In this document: one piece after another, positions 1 through 8,241 of the stretch | Layout of the letters: every line of letters starts with the position of its first letter | Numbering within the stretch: position 1 is the stretch's first letter | NCBI RefSeq assembly: GCF_030815415.1 | Contig: NZ_JAUSWW010000001.1 | Span: 3,658,001 to 3,722,000, forward strand | Length of the DNA: 64,000 nucleotides | Direction: 5' to 3' | From: Streptomyces canus | GTDB lineage: Bacteria; Actinomycetota; Actinomycetes; Streptomycetales; Streptomycetaceae | Translations under genes and position numbers: made by a program | The notes under the pieces: generated by a model | What the model saw: the letters and a program-made list of their open reading frames with translations, nothing else | Told to the model about the DNA's origin: nothing | The model's database searches: none

Positions 1-301
1 CCATCTCGACCACGTCGGGGGCCTTGTCGGTGGCGAGGACCGCGTCGAGCTTGGCGTTCTTGTCCGGCCAGCCGTAGTACTCGTGCTTGATCTTGATGCC
101 CGGGTGCTTCTTCACGATGGCCGCGTCGGCGGCCTTCACCAGCTCGGGCCAGTTGTTCTGCGCGTCCACGGTGAGCCAGACGGTCAGTTCCTTGGCGTCG
201 GCGCCGCTGTTGTCCGAGCTGCCGCTGTCACTGTCCCCACATGCCGCGATGGAGACCATCATGCCCGCGATACCGATCGCGGCTATCAGCTTGCGCTTCA
301 C
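1..301 (-). CDS. dasA: DasA-like sugar-binding lipoprotein, 5' end only
   Basis: Seen: the first 100 codons, starting at a GTG (299-301) with GAGGAGGG just upstream. The N-terminus is basic and hydrophobic and ends in a lipobox-like SIAAC, followed by a Ser/Gly/Asp-rich linker and then ELTVWLTVDAQNNWPELVKA, the typical start of an extracellular carbohydrate-binding protein. Known: in Streptomyces, dasA lies divergent from dasR and encodes the chitobiose-binding lipoprotein of the DasABC importer. The divergent dasR and the operator-like sites between them make this identity likely. The gene runs off the left edge, so the remainder and dasBC cannot be seen. Confidence 0.85.
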   Translation of the reverse strand, partial: MKRKLIAAIGIAGMMVSIAACGDSDSGSSDNSGADAKELTVWLTVDAQNNWPELVKAADAAIVKKHPGIKIKHEYYGWPDKNAKLDAVLATDKAPDVVEM

Positions 302-370
302 GCCACCCTCCTCAGGGATGCCACAAACCCCCCTGCCTCCCCGCACGAGCGTTGGGCCGGGACCTGGACC

Positions 371-410
371 AATGGTGTAGACCAGTACCGGGAGCTTGGA
401 CCAGACCAGG
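371..410. promoter_or_regulatory. Two DasR operator (dre)-like sites on the dasA side
   Basis: The dre consensus known for DasR is ACTGGTCTAGACCAGT. Bases 371-386 (AATGGTGTAGACCAGT) match 14 of 16 positions, and 395-410 (CTTGGACCAGACCAGG) match 11 of 16. Both lie about 70-110 bases upstream of the dasA start, as expected for operators controlling dasA. Occupancy by DasR is inferred. Confidence 0.75.
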
Positions 411-518
411 AAGCCTGTCAAGGGTGTCCGAATAGGCTCTGACCAGCCGTTATCCGACCTACATATGCAAGAACCTTTAAGTAAGAAGCCAGCGAAATCA
501 GCACCGCCGGAGTACTGT

Positions 519-556
519 CTTCCACTAGACCACCTGGGACTATGGACTAGACCAAA
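519..556. promoter_or_regulatory. Two further dre-like sites on the dasR side
   Basis: Bases 541-556 (TATGGACTAGACCAAA) match 11 of 16 dre consensus positions. Bases 519-534 keep mainly the right half (TAGACCA) and match 9 of 16. They lie 67-105 bases upstream of the dasR ATG and could mediate autoregulation. The 519-534 site is weak and may be only a half-site. Confidence 0.55.
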
Positions 557-622
557 AGAGGCGGCGACGGTATACAGAAGGGATCACGATGTGACCCGCA
601 TCCGGAGCCGGGAAGGCAGAGC

Positions 623-1387
623 ATGACTACCGACGTCAGCAGTGCGGAGAACGAGGGCGGGGCCGGCGTCCGTACCGCGCGCGTGCCCAAGTACTACCGC
701 CTGAAGAAGCACCTGCTCGACATGACGGAGACACAGTCGCCCGGTACGCCGGTCCCGCCCGAGCGCACCCTGGCCGCGGAGTTCGACACCTCCCGCACGA
801 CCGTCCGCCAGGCCCTCCAGGAGCTCGTCGTCGAGGGCCGCCTCGAACGCATCCAGGGCAAGGGCACCTTCGTCGCCAAGCCGAAGGTCTCCCAGGCACT
901 CCAACTCACCTCGTACACCGAGGACATGCGCGCCCAGGGCCTCGAACCCACCTCGCAGCTCCTGGACATCGGCTACATCACCGCCGACGACCGCCTCGCC
1001 GAGCTCCTCGACATCACGGCCGGCGGCCGGGTGCTGCGCATCGAGCGCCTCCGTATGGCGAACGGCGAGCCGATGGCCATCGAGACCACCCACCTCAGCG
1101 CCAAGCGCTTCCCGGCACTGAGGCGCAGTCTCGCGAAGTACACCTCCCTCTACACCGCGCTCGCCGAGGTCTACGACGTCCATCTCGCCGAGGCCGAGGA
1201 GACCATCGAGACCTCGCTGGCCACTCCCCGCGAGGCCGGCCTGCTCGGCACCGACGTGGGCCTGCCGATGCTGATGCTGTCCCGCCACTCCCTGGACCGG
1301 GACGGGCAGCCGGTGGAGTGGGTGCGGTCGGTGTACCGCGGGGACCGGTACAAGTTCGTGGCACGCCTGAAAAGGCCGGTTGACTAG
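623..1387 (+). CDS. dasR: DasR, GntR/HutC-family global regulator of GlcNAc metabolism
   Basis: 254 aa. Residues about 25-90 form a GntR winged helix-turn-helix (PPERTLAAEFDTSRTTVRQA, then a GRLERIQGKGTFVA wing). Residues about 110-250 form a UTRA effector domain of the HutC type. The sequence agrees closely with the S. coelicolor DasR sequence as I recall it. Known: DasR represses chitin/GlcNAc uptake genes and links GlcNAc status to development and antibiotic production; GlcN-6-P and GlcNAc-6-P release it from DNA. The ATG at 623 follows a GGAAGG. The gene is divergent from dasA with four dre-like sites between them. Confidence 0.95.
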   Translation: MTTDVSSAENEGGAGVRTARVPKYYRLKKHLLDMTETQSPGTPVPPERTLAAEFDTSRTTVRQALQELVVEGRLERIQGKGTFVAKPKVSQALQLTSYTEDMRAQGLEPTSQLLDIGYITADDRLAELLDITAGGRVLRIERLRMANGEPMAIETTHLSAKRFPALRRSLAKYTSLYTALAEVYDVHLAEAEETIETSLATPREAGLLGTDVGLPMLMLSRHSLDRDGQPVEWVRSVYRGDRYKFVARLKRPVD

Positions 1388-1390
1388 GAG

Positions 1391-1467
1391 CGCCCAAAGG
1401 GGCACGGGGCTGTGTCGATATGCGGCTCCGCCGCGCGGGCGCGACCAGCCACGACGGCGCGGCGGCC
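1391..1467 (+). repeat. Intergenic repeat, copy A
   Basis: The segment contains AAGGGGCACGGGGC, then GATATGCGGCTCCGCCGC, then GGGCGCGACCAGCCACGACG. The same ordered blocks occur at 17659-17728 and 25515-25580 in the same orientation. CGGCTCCGCCG is a small hairpin. It lies just after the dasR stop codon and contains no coding sequence. Confidence 0.7.
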
Positions 1468-1541
1468 GACCGCCGGCCTCACGGCTCACCCAGCGGAGCG
1501 ATACCGCACGCGGTGTAGCGCAAGCGCACATCCTGCTCTAC

Positions 1542-1573
1542 GGTCCTCCCGTCTCCGTATGGACGGGAGGACC
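1542..1573 (+). promoter_or_regulatory. Perfect 12-bp hairpin covering the cstA Shine-Dalgarno
   Basis: GGTCCTCCCGTC (1542-1553) pairs perfectly with GACGGGAGGACC (1562-1573) around an 8-base loop. GGGAGG (1565-1570), eight bases before the cstA GTG, is the only good ribosome binding site and lies inside the 3' arm. The structure could act as a translational lock, or as the dasR-side terminator; there is no T-run. Confidence 0.65.
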
Positions 1574-1578
1574 GCGCT

Positions 1579-3688
<2,110 letters not shown>

Positions 3689-3717
<29 letters not shown>

Positions 3718-3889
3718 GGGTGTGCGCTGGTACGTGCGCGAGCTGACCGACGAGTCGGCGTACGACCGCTATGTCGCGCACGTCCGCCGGGACCACCCGC
3801 AGGCGGCCGTGCCGACCCGGAGGGCGTTCGAGCGGATGCGGTCGGACCGGCAGGAGGCGGACCCCCGGCAGGGATTCCGCTGCTGCTGA
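3689..3889 (+). CDS. YbdD/YjiX family small protein, CstA partner
   Basis: 66 aa. It shows the family pattern: a basic N-terminus, YDRYVAHVRRDHP in the middle and the C-terminal GFRCC end. Known: YbdD/YjiX (DUF466/KCM) proteins are encoded directly after CstA-type transporters, and E. coli YbdD is needed with CstA for pyruvate uptake. It starts within the cstA 3' end (29-base overlap) after the AGGAGG-containing stretch at about 3673-3681, which argues for coupled expression at a fixed ratio. No catalytic motif is visible. Confidence 0.9.
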
Positions 3890-4013
3890 CACCGATTCCG
3901 GACCTTCACCAAATCGACATACCGATATGCGGACGAGGTCTTCCACTCCTGTCACACCGTGACCTAGATTGCCTGCGCGTTACACGGTGATCAGTGAGGA
4001 TCGGAGCCGCCGT

Positions 4014-4271
4014 ATGTCAACAGATTCGCCCGAGGCCAGACCACCGGTGGTGACACCCGTGCGGGTCGTCATCGCCCTGTGCCTCCTGGCACCGTTCGTC
4101 GCCATGCTGTGGGTCGGCTCGTACGCCAAGGTGGACCCCACGTTCATCGGCATCCCGTTCTTCTACTGGTACCAGATGCTGTGGGTGCTCATATCGACCG
4201 CGCTGACGATGGTCGCGTACAAGCTGTGGCAGCGTGACCAGCGCGCCCGCCGGGAAGGTGCCTCCAAGTGA
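4014..4271 (+). CDS. DUF3311 small membrane protein, symporter partner
   Basis: 85 aa from the ATG at 4014, after GGAG at 4004-4007; a GTG-type extension to 3969 is possible but has no ribosome site. Two hydrophobic segments (about residues 13-33 and 45-68) bracket PTFIGIPFFYWYQ, the DUF3311 signature. The stop overlaps the next start as GTGA. Known: DUF3311 proteins are encoded immediately before SSS-family monocarboxylate or acetate transporters and are thought to be subunits of them. Upstream, related GTCACACCGTGAC and TTACACGGTGATC elements (about 3950-3990) may be a regulator site. Confidence 0.85.
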   Translation: MSTDSPEARPPVVTPVRVVIALCLLAPFVAMLWVGSYAKVDPTFIGIPFFYWYQMLWVLISTALTMVAYKLWQRDQRARREGASK

Positions 4272-5878
4272 ACGACGGCGTGAACGGCGTGGCACTCGCC
4301 GTCTTCATCATCTTCTTCCTGGCCGTCACGGTCATGGGCTTCCTGGCCTCGCGCTGGCGCAAGGCCGAGAACGAACACACGCTGGACGAATGGGGCCTGG
4401 GCGGCCGGTCGTTCGGCACCTGGATCACCTGGTTCCTGCTCGGCGGCGACCTCTACACGGCGTACACCTTCGTCGCCGTACCGGCGGCGATCTACGCGGC
4501 GGGCGCGGCCGGCTTCTTCGCGGTGCCCTACACGATCCTTGTCTACCCGCTGATCTTCACCTTCCTGCCCCGCCTCTGGTCGGTCTCCCACAAGCACGGC
4601 TATGTGACGACGTCCGACTTCGTACGCGGCCGGTGGGGCTCCAAGGGCCTGTCGCTGGCGGTGGCCGTCACGGGCATCCTGGCGACGATGCCCTACATCG
4701 CCCTCCAACTCGTCGGCATCCAGGCGGTGCTGGACGTCATGGGCGTCGGCGGCGGGGAGGACACCAACTGGTTCGTCAAGGACCTCCCGCTGCTCATCGC
4801 CTTCGGTGTGCTGGCGGCGTACACCTACTCCTCGGGGCTGCGTGCCCCCGCGATGATCGCGTTCGTGAAGGACACGCTGATCTACATCGTCATCGCGGTG
4901 GCGATCATCTACATCCCGATCAAGCTGGGCGGGTTCGACGAGATCTTCGGCGCGGCGAACGACAAGTACACCGCCGCCAAGGCGGGCGGCCTGGTCCCGC
5001 CCGAGGCGGGCCAATGGACCTACGCCACGCTGGCGTTGGGCTCCGCGCTCGCGCTGTTCATGTACCCGCACTCGATCACCGCGACGCTCTCGTCCAAGAG
5101 CCGTGAGGTGATCCGCCGCAACACCACGATCCTGCCGCTGTACTCGCTGATGCTGGGCCTGCTCGCCCTGCTGGGCTTCATGGCCATCGCGGCCGGTGTC
5201 GACGTCACCAACCCGCAGTTGGCGATCCCGCAGCTCTTCGAGGACATGTTCCCGAGCTGGTTCGCGGGCGTGGCCTTCGCGGCGATCGGCATCGGCGCGC
5301 TGGTGCCGGCGGCGATCATGTCCATCGCGGCCGCGAACCTCTTCACCCGCAACATCTACAAGGACTTCATCAATCCGGACGCGACGCCGCAGCAGGAGAC
5401 GAAGATCTCCAAGCTGGTCTCGCTGCTGGTGAAGGTGGGCGCCCTGGTCTTCGTCCTCACCATGGACAAGACGGTCGCCATCAACTTCCAGCTCCTGGGC
5501 GGCATCTGGATCCTCCAGACCTTCCCGGCCCTGGTCGGCGGCCTGTTCACCCGCTGGTTCCACCGCTGGGCGCTGCTCGCGGGCTGGGCGGTCGGCATGA
5601 TCTACGGCACGGTCGCCGCGTACGGCGTGGCCTCCCCCACGCAGAAGCACTTCGGCGGCTCGTCGAAGGAGATCCCGGGCATCGGCGAGATCGGCTACAT
5701 CGGCCTGACGGCGTTCGTGCTCAACGTGGTGGTCACGGTGGTCCTCACGTTCGTCCTGAGGGCCGCGAAGGCCCCCGAGGGCATCGACGAGACGCGCCCC
5801 GAGGACTACACGGCGGACGCGGGCGACCCTGGCGTACAGGTGGAACTGCCGCCGGCGACCGCGGGTTCCGCTCACTGA
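4268..5878 (+). CDS. mctP: MctP-like sodium:solute (monocarboxylate) symporter
   Basis: 536 aa, SSS family, with about 13 hydrophobic segments. The N-terminal region has WGLGGRSFGTWITWFLLGGD, characteristic of SSS proteins, and GYVTTSDFVRGRWGSKGL follows. Known: MctP-type permeases carry short carboxylates such as lactate, pyruvate and acetate. The GTG start overlaps the DUF3311 stop by four bases. With cstA just upstream, this end of the window looks devoted to scavenging small organic acids, but the substrate is inferred from family. A strong terminator follows at 5891. Confidence 0.85.
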   Translation: MNDGVNGVALAVFIIFFLAVTVMGFLASRWRKAENEHTLDEWGLGGRSFGTWITWFLLGGDLYTAYTFVAVPAAIYAAGAAGFFAVPYTILVYPLIFTFLPRLWSVSHKHGYVTTSDFVRGRWGSKGLSLAVAVTGILATMPYIALQLVGIQAVLDVMGVGGGEDTNWFVKDLPLLIAFGVLAAYTYSSGLRAPAMIAFVKDTLIYIVIAVAIIYIPIKLGGFDEIFGAANDKYTAAKAGGLVPPEAGQWTYATLALGSALALFMYPHSITATLSSKSREVIRRNTTILPLYSLMLGLLALLGFMAIAAGVDVTNPQLAIPQLFEDMFPSWFAGVAFAAIGIGALVPAAIMSIAAANLFTRNIYKDFINPDATPQQETKISKLVSLLVKVGALVFVLTMDKTVAINFQLLGGIWILQTFPALVGGLFTRWFHRWALLAGWAVGMIYGTVAAYGVASPTQKHFGGSSKEIPGIGEIGYIGLTAFVLNVVVTVVLTFVLRAAKAPEGIDETRPEDYTADAGDPGVQVELPPATAGSAH

Positions 5879-5890
5879 GGTCACGGTGAT

Positions 5891-5922
5891 CGACGGGCCG
5901 CCGGAAATCCGGCGGCCCGTCG
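5891..5922 (+). terminator. Hairpin terminator after mctP
   Basis: CGACGGGCCGCCGG (5891-5904) pairs perfectly with CCGGCGGCCCGTCG (5909-5922) around AAAT. It lies 13 bases after the mctP stop. There is no T-run, as is common in Streptomyces. Confidence 0.8.
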
Positions 5923-5949
5923 GCGTGCCGGTCGGGCACACTCGCCCTC

Positions 5950-6507
5950 ATGGACATCGAGATCCGGGCAGCGGACCCCACCGAATACGACACGATCGGC
6001 GAGATCACGGCCCAGGCCTACCTCCTGGACGGCCTCCTCGCCTTCGGCAACAGCGACTGGTACCTGGGCGAGTTGAGAGACGTCGCCAAACGAGCCGCGG
6101 CGGCCGAGGTACTCGTGGCCCTCCTCGGCGGCGAGCCGATCGGCACCGTCACCTACGTCGCCGCCGGCGGCCCCATGGCGGAGCTCTCCCGCCCCGGGGA
6201 GGCCGAGATCCGCATGCTGGCCGTGTCCCGGGCGGCCCGCGGCAGAGGAGCCGGCGAAGCCCTCGTGCGTACCTGCGTCGACCGGGCGAAAGCCGCCGAC
6301 GGCTGCACCGGCATGGTCCTGTCGACCCAGCCGATCATGCACGCCGCGCACCGCGTCTACGAACGCCTCGGCTTCACCCGCGCCCCCGCACGCGACTGGA
6401 ACCCGATCGAGGGCGTCGAGTTCACGCTCCTCACCTACGAGTTGACTCTGTCAACTACACCCGTCGTGAACGACCGGGCTTGCTGCTCGAGTCATCACTG
6501 GCTGTGA
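5950..6507 (+). CDS. GNAT-family N-acetyltransferase with IS-derived C-terminus
   Basis: 185 aa. The acetyl-CoA binding signature is EIRMLAVSRAARGRGAGEAL at about residues 87-106, followed by the usual GxxVYERLGF beta-strand near residue 137. The substrate is unknown. The fold should end near FTLLTYELTL (about residue 166). The last roughly 20 residues are unlike a GNAT tail and are encoded by bases that I assign to the right end of the adjacent tnpB element (from about 6450). Insertion thus seems to have replaced the native stop codon. The enzyme core appears intact and may still work. Confidence 0.82.
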   Translation: MDIEIRAADPTEYDTIGEITAQAYLLDGLLAFGNSDWYLGELRDVAKRAAAAEVLVALLGGEPIGTVTYVAAGGPMAELSRPGEAEIRMLAVSRAARGRGAGEALVRTCVDRAKAADGCTGMVLSTQPIMHAAHRVYERLGFTRAPARDWNPIEGVEFTLLTYELTLSTTPVVNDRACCSSHHWL

Positions 6508-6529
6508 TGGGATCGGCTGCGTCCTGAGC
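6450..6529 (-). ncRNA. Putative omega-RNA 3' scaffold of the tnpB element
   Basis: In TnpB-guided systems the guide RNA scaffold comes from the tnpB 3' end and the element's right end, and the guide is the flanking DNA. Read on the minus strand downstream of the tnpB stop, the sequence ends AAGCCCGGTCGTTCACGACG, then GGTGTAGTTGAC, resembling terminal stems of such RNAs. The 5' limit, probably inside tnpB, cannot be set by eye. The adjacent guide would be minus-strand bases from about 6449 downward, inside the acetyltransferase gene. Confidence 0.45.
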
Positions 6530-7702
6530 TCACGCGAGGAGCGTGAGTTCTGGGGCCGTTGACTGGGCCCCGCAGACCCACGCCATCCACCCGCGGTGGG
6601 CGATGTTGTGGGACGAGTTGAGGTCCGCGTGCTCAACGAAGCCGCAGGACCGGCAGGCGAAGACGGCCTGGGAGGGCCGGTTGCCGCGTGCGATGTGGTG
6701 ACACTGGGAGCATTCCTGGCTGGTGTACGCCGGATCGACGTACACCACCGGCACCCCGGCCTTCTTCGCCTTGTAGGCGATGAAGGCGCCGAGCCGGGCG
6801 AAGGGCCAGGAGTGGAGCGCGGCGCGTTGGGGCTTCCTCAGCCGTGCCCGCTGCCGGATGCCCGTGAGGTCTTCCAGGGCGATCCCGCGTGCGGTGCGTT
6901 CAGCCTCCGCCACGACCTGCTTCGAGATTTTGTGGTTGATGTCCTTGGTGCGGCGAGCCTCACGGCCCGCGTACTTCTTCGCACGCCGCTTCGCGGACTT
7001 CGTACCCTTCTTCTGCAGTTTGGAGCGTAGTTTGCGGTCTTGCTCACGCCGCCGGTTGATCTTCCGGCCGGAGTGCCGGGTCCCGTCCGAGGTCACCGCG
7101 ATGTTCACGATGCCCAGGTCGACCCCCAGGAAGGAGGTCGGGTCCGCGTTCAGCGCCTTCTCGTCGATCTCGCAGGTCGCGATGAGGAACCAGACGCCGT
7201 CCTGACACACCAGGTCGGACTCGCCCCTGCGGTGCGCGGCGAGCACGGCCAGCTGCTCGGCCTGTCCGGTGAAGGCAAGGTCCTTCATCCGGCCGCCGGT
7301 GGTCCAGATCGAGACGGTGCGCCGCTGGTGTTGCCAGGACAGCATCCGGTCGTCGTAGGGCTGGGCGGCATCCGGCCGGAAGGCGACCGGCTTGCCCAGG
7401 ACGCGGGTGTGGCGTTGGGAGCCGGGCCGCCCGTAGCGGCCGCCCCGCAGGTTGGCCTTCAAGGTGGTGTAGGCGTCGCAGGTCTTCTTGATCGCGTGCT
7501 GGGCGGCCTGCGCTCCCAGCTCCCACCGCTGCCGGATCGGAAGGTAGGCGTGCTTGCGCAGACCCAGCGGTTTGCGCTCATTTTCCTCGAAAGCAACCCG
7601 GGCGGCCCACGTGGCGGCCTCGTTGCAGGCGTGCAGGGTCGCCTCAAGTGCTTCCGCCTGTAGGGGCGTTGGCAACAGCTTCACCCGCACCACCAGCTTC
7701 AT
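6530..7702 (-). CDS. tnpB: TnpB RNA-guided endonuclease family protein, apparently intact
   Basis: 390 aa from the ATG at 7700-7702, where the family N-terminus MKLVVRVKLLPTP begins; the frame continues upstream without homology. RuvC residues are all present: D195 (FLGVDLGIVN), E277 (ALEDLTGIR) and D360 (HADLNSSHN). The zinc finger between them is C331/C334 and C350/C353. Known: TnpB proteins are omega-RNA-guided nucleases that help IS200/IS605 elements persist. Length and residues suggest an active enzyme. No tnpA lies nearby, so mobility would need a transposase supplied elsewhere. Confidence 0.92.
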   Translation of the reverse strand: MKLVVRVKLLPTPLQAEALEATLHACNEAATWAARVAFEENERKPLGLRKHAYLPIRQRWELGAQAAQHAIKKTCDAYTTLKANLRGGRYGRPGSQRHTRVLGKPVAFRPDAAQPYDDRMLSWQHQRRTVSIWTTGGRMKDLAFTGQAEQLAVLAAHRRGESDLVCQDGVWFLIATCEIDEKALNADPTSFLGVDLGIVNIAVTSDGTRHSGRKINRRREQDRKLRSKLQKKGTKSAKRRAKKYAGREARRTKDINHKISKQVVAEAERTARGIALEDLTGIRQRARLRKPQRAALHSWPFARLGAFIAYKAKKAGVPVVYVDPAYTSQECSQCHHIARGNRPSQAVFACRSCGFVEHADLNSSHNIAHRGWMAWVCGAQSTAPELTLLA

Positions 7703-7943
7703 GAACACGACCCTAACCACCCGGACACGCCCGCCGACTACGCGCGTAGGTATTCCGCTTGACCGGGTGATCCCTCGACCGCGCGTTCGTTTCATGGCTC
7801 TCATTCGACTCCGCCGACGGCATTCCAGGCGCTCGCGCCCAGCGACACGGCTCGGTGACGCTCCGCGTCGCAGTCCTGGGATGCCATTCCTCCCGGGCGT
7901 GAACGCCCGGGGTTCCTCGCAAGATCACGCTGAAATCGCCGCG

Positions 7944-7990
7944 ACACAACATCTAGGGGTGCCAACTGAACCCGGCACAAGATGTATGCT
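7944..7990 (+). promoter_or_regulatory. Tandem NrdR-box-like motifs and nrdAB promoter
   Basis: The NrdR box is approximately ACACwATATwTwGTGT. ACACAACATCTAGGGG (7944-7959) matches about 12 of 16 positions. GCACAAGATGTATGCT (7975-7990) is weaker, but starts 31 bases later, about three helical turns, the spacing known for paired NrdR boxes. The second motif includes TATGCT (7985-7990), a plausible -10 element, so NrdR binding would block the promoter. NrdR is the dATP/ATP-sensing repressor of ribonucleotide reductases. Confidence 0.6.
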
Positions 7991-7992
7991 CA

Positions 7993-8146
7993 TGCTCGCT
8001 GTCGCCGCAGGGGAATCCGGTGCGAATCCGGAACTGTCCCGCAACGGTGTACTCATGTGTGCATAAGCGCATTTGAGAGTCAGTCCGAGGACCTGTCGAC
8101 AGTGTGCCCAGGCCGCCGTGGCCCGGGTGCCAAGACGTCCGGGCCT
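7993..8146 (+). promoter_or_regulatory. Cobalamin (B12) riboswitch in the nrdAB leader
   Basis: The aptamer core is visible: GCCGCAGGGGAATCCGGTGC (8004-8023), AACTGTCCCGCAACGGT (8032-8048), and the B12 box AGTCAGTCCGAGGACCTG (8078-8095). CGCTGTCG near 7997 can pair with CGACAGTG near 8097 as the closing stem. Downstream, GGCCCGG (8120-8126) and CCGGGCC (8139-8145) form a hairpin that could be the OFF-state terminator. Known: in S. coelicolor, B12 turns off the class Ia nrdABS operon through such a riboswitch, because the B12-dependent class II enzyme can then be used. Confidence 0.92.
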
Positions 8147-8241
8147 CGTGGAGTGGGCCGGTGGACGCGACGCCCCGTGCGCTCGTGTGCTGCCCCCTGC
8201 CCTCCGCAAGGCCCCCGTGCCGAGCGAGGGAGAGCCCCCAC

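Larger units (their letters stand above)
6450..7920 (-). mobile_element. Solo tnpB element (IS200/IS605 superfamily, IS1341-like)
   Basis: A roughly 1.47-kb unit containing one transposon gene, tnpB, and no TnpA. Right side: CCCGTCGTGAACGACCGGG (6460-6478), a hairpin-forming sequence typical of tnpB 3' ends. Left side: CCCGGGCG/CGCCCGGG (7892-7911) around TGAA. Both hairpins carry a GTGAAC top. The right boundary near 6450 is inferred from where the acetyltransferase reading frame stops making sense, and from GTTGAC at the junction. The left boundary near 7920 is approximate. The absence of TnpA suggests a non-autonomous element. Confidence 0.7.

Noticed and set aside
584..1531. 315-codon minus-strand frame over dasR
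   Set aside because: Mirror of DasR, with Arg/Gly/Ala-rich composition and no motifs.
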